From assembly GCA_959607825.1 (NCBI GenBank), contig CAUHNW010000005.1, positions 99,512 through 163,511 of the forward strand: 64,000 nt of DNA. The letters are read 5' to 3'. The stretch comes from HGM13006 sp900757695 (GTDB taxonomy: Bacteria; Bacillota; Clostridia; Oscillospirales; Oscillospiraceae). Positions 8,402-16,973 of the stretch are shown in pieces. The notes beneath the pieces are model-generated. The model was given only the letters and a program-made list of their open reading frames with translations, was not told the DNA's origin and ran no database searches. Position numbers and translations under genes: made by a program. Numbering within the stretch: position 1 is the stretch's first letter; the number at the start of each line of letters is the position of its first letter.

Positions 8402-9070
8402 CTATTCTAAGCGCCAGTTCACCGGCTGCTGGCCATTCTCCTCTAAAAAATCATTGATTTTTGAAAAGGGACGGCTTCCAAAAAAGCCTCGATAGGCGGA
8501 CAGGGGACTGGGGTGCGCAGAAGCGAGCACCAATCTGGGCGCATCTGTATGGATCAGAGATGCCTTCTTCTGGGCATAATTTCCCCACAGCACAAAGGCA
8601 ATGGGCTGGGGCAGGGCGTTGGTTGCCGCAATGACCTGATCCGTAAAGGCTTCCCAGCCAAATTTTTTATGAGATCCGGCTTTGTGTGCTTCCACGGTTA
8701 AAATAGAGTTCAGCAGCAGTACGCCATTTTCCGCCCAAGGCCGCAGACAGCCGCTGCCGGCAGGCGGAATTTCAAGATCCGACTCCAGCTCCTTATAAAT
8801 ATTGCACAGCGACTTTGGAATGGGCGTTCCCGGCTCTACGGAAAAGCTCAATCCGTGGGCCTGCCCCGGCTCATGATAGGGATCCTGCCCCAGAATCACC
8901 ACACGAACCTGTTCCGGCGGCGTTGCTTGCAATGCCGCAAACAGCTGCTGCCGAGGCGGATACACCGTTGCAGTCACATAGGCATTTTCCACCTGCTCCG
9001 ATATCCGATCCCACTGCTGCTTCGAAAAATTGATCAACTGCCCCCAAGGGCCAAGCTCGTTCCATTCCAT
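8402..9070 (-). CDS. ung: Uracil-DNA glycosylase
   Basis: Family 1 uracil-DNA glycosylase removes uracil from DNA as the first step of base excision repair. The 222 residues show the water-activating motif GQDPYH at 61-66 (catalytic Asp63), the PPS-like loop, LLLNSILTV, and the DNA-intercalation loop HPSPLSAYRGF starting at His186. Length and motifs are standard and complete. It lies 14 bases downstream of the PucR-type regulator on the same strand and may be co-transcribed with it, though no functional link is apparent. Confidence 0.97.
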   Translation of the reverse strand: MEWNELGPWGQLINFSKQQWDRISEQVENAYVTATVYPPRQQLFAALQATPPEQVRVVILGQDPYHEPGQAHGLSFSVEPGTPIPKSLCNIYKELESDLEIPPAGSGCLRPWAENGVLLLNSILTVEAHKAGSHKKFGWEAFTDQVIAATNALPQPIAFVLWGNYAQKKASLIHTDAPRLVLASAHPSPLSAYRGFFGSRPFSKINDFLEENGQQPVNWRLE

Positions 9071-9084
9071 GTTACTACCTCCGT

Positions 9085-10362
9085 TCAGGGATGCCGCAGG
9101 CTCGGGGCTTTTTCCATCCAGCTGTCATAAGAATTCCGCATGACAGTCACACCGTAGTACTCCAGAATGCGGAAGGAGAACATCAGATGAAATACCGTCT
9201 CCGCATCCCCCAGATCCACATGGATCAGGTCATTGATGCGGTCAATACGCTTTGATAGGGTATTTCTGTGGATATACAGCGCCGAAGCCGCCTCGCTGAT
9301 ATTCTGGTTGCAGGAGAGATAGGCATGCAGAGTTCCCATCAGCTCCGTTCCGTTTTTACGGTCATAGGATTCCAGCTTTAACACGGCTGAATGGCACAGC
9401 TGCAGCAGGCTCACCTGCGGTGCACATAATTCCAGACAGTGATAGATCGAATAGGCATCATAGTAGAATAGCGGCCCGGCGCCCTCCAGCAGCATTCCCA
9501 TTTGCAGTGCCTTCATGGCCTGCTGATGGCGGCCCGAAAGATTCCGCAGATGGTAGGCTGTCTGACTGACCCCCGCCACCATATGATGCTTTTTCAGGAA
9601 CTCCGTCACATCCCCCAGCACCAGTGCATCCTGTGTGGTCTGATCAAAGACATGAATCACCAGCTTGATCTGGCTGCCATACAAAAATGCCGTTGCATCC
9701 GGAAACTGCCGCTGAAGGGCCAGCCGTTTCTGCTCCAGCTCCAAATAATCCTCGCCGTCCTCCGGCTCACCGCGTCCCCCGGGGCGAATGGTCAGCACCC
9801 GGTAGGGCATTTTCAGGTTCCACTTAAAAAACCTGCACCGATCCAGAATCACCTGTTCATCACGGATGGTACCGTTCAGCAGATCAGACACGAAAAATTC
9901 CAGCATATCCTCCGGATATTCCGCATAGTGGAGATCCTTCTGCATTTTCAGGCTGCACAGATCGCTGACAATAGCCAGAAGATCCAATTCTTCCTGTGTG
10001 GGAGGACCTCCATAACCGGGGCAAAGCAAATAGCCAATAAGCTTATTCTCCTGTGCTACAGCACAGCGCACAATGGGCAGCCCGGTAGAATCTGTGGAAA
10101 GCACTGGGCTGCCTGCACGCAGCGCCGACTGGTACAGGGACAGATTGACAATGTTCAGCGGCAGACTCTGTTCCTGATTGATTTGAATCCACCGTGGATC
10201 CTCAATGGTGTTGTCCGGCGTGATGGCCAGCACATGATACGTAAGGTCTGCCAGGATCAATGGACTGCGCAGGCTCTTCCGTGCAGTATCCAGCAGCTGC
10301 TGCAGACTGCGGCTGCGCACAAGGGCATGAATGCTGCTTTGTATAGACTCTCTGGGCATCAT
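9085..10362 (-). CDS. PucR-family transcriptional regulator
   Basis: The C-terminal region, NISEAASALYIHRNTLSKRIDRI, is the helix-turn-helix of the PucR/CdaR family, preceded by a GGDEF-like/CdaR region and an N-terminal sensory segment (about residues 1-150). The open frame extends to 10452, but GGGAAGGAG lies 8 bases upstream of the ATG at 10362, giving 425 residues; the extra upstream residues overlap the promoter region. It is divergent from the CoA-transferase at 10571 across a 208-base gap that contains three copies of GTGTGCAAA, so it probably activates or represses that gene and itself. PucR relatives respond to metabolites of purine, sugar acid or amino acid catabolism; the ligand is unknown. 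Confidence 0.85.
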   Translation of the reverse strand: MMPRESIQSSIHALVRSRSLQQLLDTARKSLRSPLILADLTYHVLAITPDNTIEDPRWIQINQEQSLPLNIVNLSLYQSALRAGSPVLSTDSTGLPIVRCAVAQENKLIGYLLCPGYGGPPTQEELDLLAIVSDLCSLKMQKDLHYAEYPEDMLEFFVSDLLNGTIRDEQVILDRCRFFKWNLKMPYRVLTIRPGGRGEPEDGEDYLELEQKRLALQRQFPDATAFLYGSQIKLVIHVFDQTTQDALVLGDVTEFLKKHHMVAGVSQTAYHLRNLSGRHQQAMKALQMGMLLEGAGPLFYYDAYSIYHCLELCAPQVSLLQLCHSAVLKLESYDRKNGTELMGTLHAYLSCNQNISEAASALYIHRNTLSKRIDRINDLIHVDLGDAETVFHLMFSFRILEYYGVTVMRNSYDSWMEKAPSLRHP

Positions 10363-10392
10363 TGTGACGCTCCTTCCCAACGTTGTGTGCAT

Positions 10393-10421
10393 AGTATAAC
10401 AAAATAAAAACTCATTGTCAG
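10393..10421 (-). promoter_or_regulatory. Promoter of the PucR-type regulator
   Basis: Read on the minus strand: CTGACA (10421-10416), 17-base spacer, TATACT (10398-10393). Confidence 0.6.
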
Positions 10422-10438
10422 CACAACTGCTGAAAAAA

Positions 10439-10503
10439 GTGCAAATTTGCACACAAAGCAGAAAAAAGAGTGTGCAAATCTCACTTTACCACTGGTGTGC
10501 AAA
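10439..10503. promoter_or_regulatory. Candidate operator repeats (GTGTGCAAA)
   Basis: GTGTGCAAA occurs at 10470-10478 and 10495-10503, and inverted at 10446-10454; the inverted copy is part of the perfect 14-base palindrome GTGCAAATTTGCAC (10439-10452). A further related TTTGCACA is at 10535-10542. The copy at 10495 lies in the spacer of the CoA-transferase promoter. The divergent PucR-type protein is the likely binder (inference). Confidence 0.55.
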
Positions 10504-10514
10504 AACGCTACAAT
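10486..10514 (+). promoter_or_regulatory. Promoter of the second CoA-transferase
   Basis: TTACCA (10486-10491), 17-base spacer, TACAAT (10509-10514). The spacer contains one GTGTGCAAA repeat. Confidence 0.5.
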
Positions 10515-10570
10515 AAAGCCAAGATAAGAATCTGCTTTGCACAGAAATTTATGAAACGAGGGATCATCTC

Positions 10571-11878
10571 ATGGCATACACCTACGAAGATTACAAAAAG
10601 ATGTACGCAGAGAAAAAGCGTACCCTGCAGGAGTGTCTGGATCTCATCCAGTCCGGCGACCACATTTGCTTTGGCAAGGACTGCAATGAGCCACTTCTAT
10701 TCTGCCAGCAGCTGCACACAGTAGCACCCCGGGTAGAGGGCGTTACCGTTCTCAAGGGCCGTTCCTCCGATTTTGGTTTCTTGCAGAATGAGGATATCAA
10801 GGGCCATATTCTGACCCAATCCGCATTCTTCTCCAAGGGTTGGCAGCGTCCTCTTGAGCTGGGCAACTGCACCTTTGTCCCCAACGATCTGCGGGATCAG
10901 CCCTTCTGGTACAATGCTGCAAACCCCCGCAACACCTATATCGCCGCCGTTACCCCCATGGATGAAAACGGCAATTTTCAGGTGAACCTCTCTCAGATGT
11001 GGGAGCGTGACATTGACCCGCTGTCCTGCAAAAAGATCATCCTTGAGGTCAACAAGAACCTGAAGACCATCCACGGCGGCGTGGATATCAACATTAAGGA
11101 TGTCGATGCGTTCTATGAGGCAGAGTATCCCATCTATGAGATTCAGGATGCGCCCTCCTCTGACATCGACAACGTAATTGGCCAGTATGTGGCTGAGCTG
11201 GTGCACGATGGCGATACCATTCAGCTGGGTATCGGTTCTCTGCCCAATGCCTGTGCCCGTAACCTGATGGACAAAAAGGATCTGGGTATTCATAGTGAAA
11301 TGTTTACCAATCTCATGGGCACCATGGTGGAAAAGGGTGTTATCACCGGTGCAAAGAAGAACCTGAATCCCGGCAAGCACATCTTCTGCTTTGCAGGCGG
11401 CACCAACCATCTCTTTGACATGCTCCATGAGAACCCCGACTGCATCATTCGTCCCGCCAGCTATGTAACGGATCCCATGGTCATCAAGCAGAACGACAAT
11501 ATGGTATCCATCAATGCCATTATGGAGATTGATCTGACCGGTCAGGTCTGCTCTGAGACCATCGGTACCCGCCAGTATTCCGGCCCGGGCGGTGCGTTTG
11601 ACTTTGCCTATGGTGCAGCCCATAGTAAGGGTGGCCGCAGCATTCTGATCATGCACTCCACCACCAACAAGGGTGCATCCAAGATCAAGCCCATTCTGAC
11701 ACCCGGCGCAGTGGTTACCATTCCTCGTCCCTATGTGGATATAGTGGTCACCGAGTACGGCATTGCCCATATGCGCGGTCAGACTGTAGAAAACCGTGTG
11801 AAGAACCTCATTTCCATTGCCCATCCCGACTACCGGGAAGAGCTTACCCGTGAGGCACGGAAGCTGTTCTATATCTAA
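10571..11878 (+). CDS. Acetyl-CoA hydrolase/transferase family CoA-transferase (second paralogue)
   Basis: The 435-residue protein has the same two-domain layout as 4596-5897: LIQSGDHICFGKD in the N-terminal domain, HDGDTIQLGIGSLPNA in the C-terminal domain, IHSEMFTNL with the probable catalytic Glu at residue 243, and GPGGAFDFAYGAAHSKGG. It should transfer CoA between short-chain acyl groups. Differences from the first paralogue around the active-site loops suggest another acyl substrate. The divergent PucR-type gene and the repeats between them suggest that it, unlike the first copy, is controlled by a metabolite-responsive regulator. Start at the ATG preceded by ACGAGGGATC. Ended by a strong terminator. 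Confidence 0.92.
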   Translation: MAYTYEDYKKMYAEKKRTLQECLDLIQSGDHICFGKDCNEPLLFCQQLHTVAPRVEGVTVLKGRSSDFGFLQNEDIKGHILTQSAFFSKGWQRPLELGNCTFVPNDLRDQPFWYNAANPRNTYIAAVTPMDENGNFQVNLSQMWERDIDPLSCKKIILEVNKNLKTIHGGVDINIKDVDAFYEAEYPIYEIQDAPSSDIDNVIGQYVAELVHDGDTIQLGIGSLPNACARNLMDKKDLGIHSEMFTNLMGTMVEKGVITGAKKNLNPGKHIFCFAGGTNHLFDMLHENPDCIIRPASYVTDPMVIKQNDNMVSINAIMEIDLTGQVCSETIGTRQYSGPGGAFDFAYGAAHSKGGRSILIMHSTTNKGASKIKPILTPGAVVTIPRPYVDIVVTEYGIAHMRGQTVENRVKNLISIAHPDYREELTREARKLFYI

Positions 11879-11910
11879 ATTTGTTACCTCCGGTCGTAAG
11901 ACCGATAGCC

Positions 11911-11955
11911 AAGGATCCCTGTGCAGAGATGGTCACTGCACAGGGATCCTTTTTC
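11911..11955 (+). terminator. Terminator of the second CoA-transferase
   Basis: Sixteen-base perfect arms (11911-11926 and 11936-11951) with a 9-base loop and a following T-run. Confidence 0.92.
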
Positions 11956-11956
11956 T

Positions 11957-12922
11957 TTATGAAACCCATGAGACCTCAGCATCCTGCCGCAGAGGCAGCT
12001 CCCGAAAGATCCTTGCCGTAATGGCATGATACTCGGTAAGGGAAGTGGTTTTTCGCAATAGCTTTTGGTACTTTTCCCGCTGGTCAAACAGCAGAATCAA
12101 ATAGCTCCATATCTCCTTCATGCGGAACATGGTATTTCTCGGACTTCCTACCTTCTGGGCTGTTGCCTCAAACAACTCCCCGTGGAACTCCCGCAGTGCC
12201 TCCACCGTAGGCCCACCAATGCCCTTGAGCTGCTGCACCAGCGCCGGATTTGCCACCAGCCCCCGCCCCAGCATCACCGCATGAGGTACCGGTCTTCCCG
12301 TTAAAATCCGCTTGACATCTGCCTGTACCCCAATTCCCCCGCTGAGGCAGATAGGGAAGGGGCTGTTGTCCATGGCCTCGTCAAAGTATTCCATGCGAAC
12401 AGGGTGGCGATAGAGATCCTTGCGAACTCTTGGATGCACCGTCAGCTCCCGAATGGGGTACTGCCGGTAGAGCCGCAGTAATGAATGAAATTCCTCGGGA
12501 TCCTCCATTCCAAGCCTTGTTTTAATAGAGATACCGATCTCGGCATGTTCAAACACCTGATCCAGAAAGGCACGGAGCGCCTCAGGCTTTGCAAGAAAAC
12601 CCGAACCTTTTCCTTTGGCCGTCACCGTACCGGAAGGACAGCCCAAATTCAGATTGACCTCCTGATATCCCAGCTCCCGCAATTTTTTGGCCGCTTCCAG
12701 AAAGGGAGCCGCCTGATTGGTAAGCAGCTGCGGCACCACTGTAATACCGGGATTGTTTTCCGGAAGGATCTGAAACAAATCCTTTTTGGTGATTGCTGGC
12801 CCATCTGTGGTTGGGGAGAGGAACGGCGTATAGTAGCGATCTACTCCCGGAAAAAAACGATGGTGAAGACTGCGAAAGGCACAGTCAGTGATGCCCTCCA
12901 AGGGCGCAAAATAATAAAGCAT
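11957..12922 (-). CDS. tRNA-dihydrouridine synthase family protein
   Basis: FMN-dependent reductases of this family convert uridine to dihydrouridine in tRNA D-loops. The protein (321 residues) opens with YYFAPLEGITDCAFR (FMN-site motif APLEGITD), has NLNLGCPSGTV with the catalytic Cys, KTRLGMED, ELTVHPRVRKDLY and LSGGIGV followed by MLGRGLVANPALV. The frame is open to a TTG at 12976, but the ATG at 12922 starts right before the family core and gives the usual length. Monocistronic; its end abuts the terminator of the convergent CoA-transferase gene. Confidence 0.9.
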   Translation of the reverse strand: MLYYFAPLEGITDCAFRSLHHRFFPGVDRYYTPFLSPTTDGPAITKKDLFQILPENNPGITVVPQLLTNQAAPFLEAAKKLRELGYQEVNLNLGCPSGTVTAKGKGSGFLAKPEALRAFLDQVFEHAEIGISIKTRLGMEDPEEFHSLLRLYRQYPIRELTVHPRVRKDLYRHPVRMEYFDEAMDNSPFPICLSGGIGVQADVKRILTGRPVPHAVMLGRGLVANPALVQQLKGIGGPTVEALREFHGELFEATAQKVGSPRNTMFRMKEIWSYLILLFDQREKYQKLLRKTTSLTEYHAITARIFRELPLRQDAEVSWVS

Positions 12923-13013
12923 AACATCCGTCCATTTAGGGGGCAACGCCGCTTCATTTGTCTGGGCGATCCCCAAGAGATTTTCTTTATCATACAGGAT
13001 GGAAAAAGGTCAA

Positions 13014-13060
13014 GTCAAGGGTAGATTTTACTTGACATTCTAAATATGAACGACTATAAT
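13014..13060 (+). promoter_or_regulatory. Consensus promoter with overlapping MarR-type operator
   Basis: TTGACA (13032-13037), 17-base spacer, TATAAT (13055-13060): a perfect sigma-A promoter. The inverted repeat GTCAAG (13014-13019) / CTTGAC (13031-13036) overlaps the -35 box, as expected if the MarR product represses its own operon. Confidence 0.7.
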
Positions 13061-13097
13061 ACCAAAAGTCTGAAATCGGACTTTAAGGAGAGATCTT

Positions 13098-13553
13098 ATG
13101 GACGCAGTTCAGCAGGCCAGATTGGGCCGCTATAATCAGCTCTGCCGTGGCTATGATGATATCTACCGTCAAGCCGCCATGCAGGCGGGTATTTCCTTTG
13201 TGCCCTACTATATTCTGGTGATGATATGCAGCACAGACGGCCCGCATACCCAGAGTGATATTCAGCGCTTTTCCTTTTATCCTAAGCAGACCATCAATTC
13301 AGCGGTCATGCGGCTGCAGGAGCTGGGGTATGTGGAGCTTCACCCGGAGGGCAGGCGGAAAAATCTTGTCTTAACACCGGCTGGAGAGGCATTTTGTGCC
13401 CGCCGCGTCAACCCGGTTCTTCAAGCAGAGCAGGAGTCTTTTTCAGCCCTGACGCCCCAGGAGCAGGAAATGCTGCTCAGTACCACGGAAAAGCACATTC
13501 GGCTGTTTCGGCAGCAGTCAGGATTATTTGATTCACTGCACGCCGAGATATAG
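13098..13553 (+). CDS. MarR-family transcriptional regulator
   Basis: The 151-residue winged-helix protein contains the recognition helix and wing in QTINSAVMRLQELGYVELHPEGRRKNLVLTPAGEAF (described in part; about residues 60-95), typical of MarR regulators that sense small toxic ligands. Start at the ATG after AAGGAGAG. It lies 9 bases upstream of a MATE efflux gene in an apparent two-gene operon and probably controls it, releasing the promoter operator when a transported compound binds. Confidence 0.9.
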   Translation: MDAVQQARLGRYNQLCRGYDDIYRQAAMQAGISFVPYYILVMICSTDGPHTQSDIQRFSFYPKQTINSAVMRLQELGYVELHPEGRRKNLVLTPAGEAFCARRVNPVLQAEQESFSALTPQEQEMLLSTTEKHIRLFRQQSGLFDSLHAEI

Positions 13554-13562
13554 GAGGTATTT

Positions 13563-14933
13563 ATGAATAACCAAGATATTGCAAAGGATATGACCCAAGG
13601 GCCAGTGCTTCGGCAGCTGGCGATTTTCGCCATTCCCATTGCCCTTGCCAACGCCCTGCAGGCCATTTATAGCATGGTCGATATGGTGGTGGTGGGTCAG
13701 GTCGTTGGTTCTTCCGGCCTTTCCGCAGTTGGGATCGGCGGGCAGCTGCTCAATATGTTTCTGTGCATTGGTATGGGCTTCAGCTTTGGCGCACAGATTC
13801 TGCTCAGCCAGCAGGTCGGCGCAAAGGATCATGATCTCCAGCCCACCATTGGTACCCTGTTCACCACAGAGCTCATTGCCAGCGTGATTTTTGGCATTCT
13901 TGGGATTCTGCTCAGCAATCAGTTGCTTGGAGTTATGAATACCCCGGAGGCTGCATGGGCAGACGCAAAGCAGTATACCATCATCTGCTGCTGCGGCATG
14001 GTGTTCATCTATGGCTACAACGCCGTCTGTGCCATTCTGCGCGGCATGGGGGAGAGCAAGCTCCCCATGATCTTTATTGCCATTGCGTCTATTGTAAATC
14101 TGGTATTGGATCTGGTGTTTGTAGCCGGATTTCATATGCGCGCCGCCGGCGCCGCATTGGCCACAGTAATTGCGCAGGGCGTTAGTTTTATCATTTCTCT
14201 GGTTTATCTCTATAAAAATCGCACACGCTTTGGCTTCGACTTTAAGCTCCGCAGCTTTAAGCCCAGCAAAGAGCGGCTGATTCCCATCTGCAAGCTGGGC
14301 ATCCCCTACATTGCCCAGTGCCTGCTGATCACCTGCTCCATGATGTATGTAAATGCACGGGTCAATGTATTCGGCGTTACAGCCTCGGCTGTGGATTCCA
14401 TTGGCAATAAGCTCAATTCCATTGTCAACATTGTGGTGGGTGCTATCTCTGTTGCCAGTGCCACCATGGTAGGCCAGTGCTTCGGAGCAAGAAAGCTGGA
14501 TCGAATTAAGCACTGCTATCGCGCATGTCTTGCCATTTGCATGATCTCCTGCGCCATTCTCTGCGGTGCATATCTGCTGTTTCCAAAGCAGATCTTCCGG
14601 CTGTTCAGTGCAGATGCTGATGTCATTGCCATGGCTCCCCAGTACATGGTGATTGCAGCCATCTGGGTGCTCTCCATCTGCACCATGACCGCACCGTATT
14701 CTATTGTAGATGGCGTTGGCGCTGCCATGCTGGGACTTGTGATTTCCGTACTGGACGGTGTTGTTGCAAGAATCGGCCTGTGCATTCTGCTGGGTGAAAC
14801 CATGGGTCTGCCCGGATTCTGGCTGGGCAACGCCCTGGCCGGATTCGTCACCACCATTATGGCCGGTGTATACTATTACTCCGGTCTCTGGAAAAAGAGA
14901 AAGCTGCTGCTGAAAAAAGATGAGACCGCTTAA
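13563..14933 (+). CDS. MATE-family multidrug efflux transporter
   Basis: The 456-residue membrane protein has about 12 hydrophobic segments in two similar halves, beginning with FAIPIALANALQAIYSMVDMVVVGQVVG, the classical MATE first helices, and ends with a basic tail KKRKLLLKKDETA. MATE proteins export cationic drugs or metabolites against sodium or protons. A GGAGGTATTT site precedes the ATG. Second gene of the MarR operon; substrate unknown. Confidence 0.92.
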   Translation: MNNQDIAKDMTQGPVLRQLAIFAIPIALANALQAIYSMVDMVVVGQVVGSSGLSAVGIGGQLLNMFLCIGMGFSFGAQILLSQQVGAKDHDLQPTIGTLFTTELIASVIFGILGILLSNQLLGVMNTPEAAWADAKQYTIICCCGMVFIYGYNAVCAILRGMGESKLPMIFIAIASIVNLVLDLVFVAGFHMRAAGAALATVIAQGVSFIISLVYLYKNRTRFGFDFKLRSFKPSKERLIPICKLGIPYIAQCLLITCSMMYVNARVNVFGVTASAVDSIGNKLNSIVNIVVGAISVASATMVGQCFGARKLDRIKHCYRACLAICMISCAILCGAYLLFPKQIFRLFSADADVIAMAPQYMVIAAIWVLSICTMTAPYSIVDGVGAAMLGLVISVLDGVVARIGLCILLGETMGLPGFWLGNALAGFVTTIMAGVYYYSGLWKKRKLLLKKDETA

Positions 14934-14935
14934 AA

Positions 14936-14970
14936 AATCTCCCAGTCGGTTTTGAACCGACTGGGAGATT
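14936..14970. terminator. Bidirectional terminator
   Basis: Arms AATCTCCCAGTCGGTT (14936-14951) and its complement (14955-14970), loop of 3 bases, between convergent genes. Confidence 0.85.
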
Positions 14971-14974
14971 CCAT

Positions 14975-16360
14975 TTACTTTTCTTCGCGCTTTGCGATGG
15001 TTCGTGCCACATGGACACCGGATGCACCGGCCTGTGCCAAACCGCGGGTAATCCCAGCGCCATCGCCAATGGCAAACATATTCTCCAAGGGAGTTTCCAG
15101 CTCGCCGGACAATTCCAGACGTGCAGAATAGAATTTTACCTCAACGCCATAGAGCAGGGTATCCTGATTTGCAGTACCGGGGGCCAGCTTGTCCAGCGCA
15201 TAGATCATCTCAATGATGTTGTCCATATGCCGCTTGGGCAGCACCAGGCTCAGATCACCGGGGGTTGCATTGAGGGTAGGCTTGGTAAAGCTCTTCCCCA
15301 GACGATGCTCATTGGTACGGACGCCCTTAATGAGATCGCCAAACCGCTGCACCAGTACGCCGCCGCCCAGCATATTACTCAGGGAGGCAATGTGCTTGCC
15401 ATAGGTATAGGGCTCCTTAAAGGGGGAGGTAAAGCGGTTGGAAACCAGCAGAGCAAAGTTGGTATTCTCACTGCGAAGGGCCGGATCGGAATAGGAATGG
15501 CCATTTACCGTAATCAGACCGTCAACATTTTCCGATACGACATGACCATAGGGATTCATGCAGAAGGTACGGACCTGATCGTTATACTGCTTGGTGCGGT
15601 AAACCAGCTTGGACTCATAGACAACGCTGGTGATATGCTCAAAGACTTTTGCGGGAAGCTCTACACGAACGCCCAGATCCACCTGATTGTTGATCAGGGG
15701 AAGCTTTAATTTTTTGCACTCATTGCAGAACCACTCGGCGCCGCTGCGGCCGGGGGCTGCTACCAGATATTTGCAGGTAACAGTGTCATCATCCAGCTTC
15801 AGCGTATATTCACCATTCTCGTCCCGGTCAATAGAGCGAACCGGTGCACGGAAACGGAACTCCACATGGGCCTTCATATGCTCATAGATGCACTGGAGGA
15901 TCTTCAGATTATTCTCTGTACCCAGATGCTTGCACCGTGCGCCCAGCAGATGGAGATCATGGTGCAGCGCCTGCACCTCAATGGCCCGGGCCTCCGGCGT
16001 CTCTGTGGAGAAAATATCCTTGGTCGCACCATGCTCCACATTGATGGAATCGACATAATCAATGAGATCCATCAGCTCTTTGCCATCCATATAGTCGGTG
16101 AGCCAGCCGCCAAACTGGGTGGTAAAGTTATACTTACCATCGGAAAACGCTCCGGCACCACCGAAGCCGGCCATAATGGCGCAGGGCTTACAGCCGATGC
16201 AGGACTTCACCTTTCCGGTGACAATGGGACACTGACGGGAATAAATATCTGCTCCCTGCTCCAAAACCAGCACACTCAGCTCGGGGCGCAGCTTCATAAG
16301 CTCATATCCAGCAAATACGCCGGCCTCGCCGGCGCCAATGATCGCTACATCATAATGCAT
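14975..16360 (-). CDS. NAD(P)/FAD-dependent oxidoreductase (uncharacterised FAD dehydrogenase family)
   Basis: The 461-residue flavoprotein starts YDVAIIGAGEAGVFAGYEL, a Rossmann FAD-binding motif at about residues 4-20, has CPIVTGKVKSCIGCKPCAIM around residues 50-70 with four cysteines, then GFGGAGAFSDGKYN, and closes with FAIGDGAGITRGLAQAGASG, the second FAD contact. Members of this widespread family lack a known substrate. The Cys cluster could hold an Fe-S cluster or redox disulfide (inference). The start is placed at the ATG after GAAGGAGGAACGATC; the frame extends further upstream without a better site. Monocistronic. Confidence 0.88.
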   Translation of the reverse strand: MHYDVAIIGAGEAGVFAGYELMKLRPELSVLVLEQGADIYSRQCPIVTGKVKSCIGCKPCAIMAGFGGAGAFSDGKYNFTTQFGGWLTDYMDGKELMDLIDYVDSINVEHGATKDIFSTETPEARAIEVQALHHDLHLLGARCKHLGTENNLKILQCIYEHMKAHVEFRFRAPVRSIDRDENGEYTLKLDDDTVTCKYLVAAPGRSGAEWFCNECKKLKLPLINNQVDLGVRVELPAKVFEHITSVVYESKLVYRTKQYNDQVRTFCMNPYGHVVSENVDGLITVNGHSYSDPALRSENTNFALLVSNRFTSPFKEPYTYGKHIASLSNMLGGGVLVQRFGDLIKGVRTNEHRLGKSFTKPTLNATPGDLSLVLPKRHMDNIIEMIYALDKLAPGTANQDTLLYGVEVKFYSARLELSGELETPLENMFAIGDGAGITRGLAQAGASGVHVARTIAKREEK

Positions 16361-16447
16361 GATCGTTCCTCCTTCGATGATGGATTTGACAAGCCAAACC
16401 AATTTATTTTATCACACTTTTTTTAAAAATCAAGTATTTTTACACAA

Positions 16448-16473
16448 AAAGGCCCTCCGTTTGGGAGGGCCTT
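16448..16473 (-). terminator. Terminator at the end of the rlmH-to-parA transcription unit
   Basis: AAAGGCCCTCC and GGAGGGCCTTT arms around a 4-5 base loop, with A/T runs on both sides. Confidence 0.8.
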
Positions 16474-16496
16474 TGCATTTGATGCAACATTTGGTA

Positions 16497-16973
16497 CTAT
16501 TTATGATATTTACTGCCCGCTAAAATGCTTTCTGCCCGATACAGTTGTTCCAATGCCATGACCCGGCACAGATGATGGGGAAATGTCATAGGGCTGATAC
16601 TCAGTCGAAAATCTCCCTGCACTTTCAGCTGCGCGTCGATTCCAAAGGAAGAGCCCATCAGGAAAACCAATTCTGACTTTCCCGAAAGCCGTACCTGTGA
16701 TAATTTTTCTGCCAGCGCCTCAGAGGACATGAGCTTTCCCTCCGGGGTCAAAACACAGAGCCATGCATTTTTCGGGAGCTTTTGGCGGACTGCCTCAGCT
16801 TCCTTTTTCAGTGCCGCATCGATCTGCGTTCTGGATGGATTGTCCGGCAGCCGCACCTCCGGCAATTCAATGATCTGAATACCGCCATAGGATTTCAGGC
16901 GTTTTTCATATTCCGCCACTGCCTGCCGGTAAAAGGGCTCTTTCAGCTTTCCTGTTGCAATCAGCGTCAGCAT
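16497..16973 (-). CDS. rlmH: 23S rRNA (pseudouridine1915-N3)-methyltransferase
   Basis: SPOUT-class methyltransferase that methylates pseudouridine 1915 in helix 69 of 23S rRNA. The 158 residues include LPEVRLPD, the SAM knot FLMGSSFGID, and the C-terminal LSISPMTFPHHLCRVMALEQLYRAESILAGSKYHK-type ending, all diagnostic (quoted here only as the family end motif HHLCRVMALEQLYRA). Standard length. Overlaps the upstream shikimate-kinase-like gene by 7 bases, so it is translationally coupled. Confidence 0.97.
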   Translation of the reverse strand: MLTLIATGKLKEPFYRQAVAEYEKRLKSYGGIQIIELPEVRLPDNPSRTQIDAALKKEAEAVRQKLPKNAWLCVLTPEGKLMSSEALAEKLSQVRLSGKSELVFLMGSSFGIDAQLKVQGDFRLSISPMTFPHHLCRVMALEQLYRAESILAGSKYHK

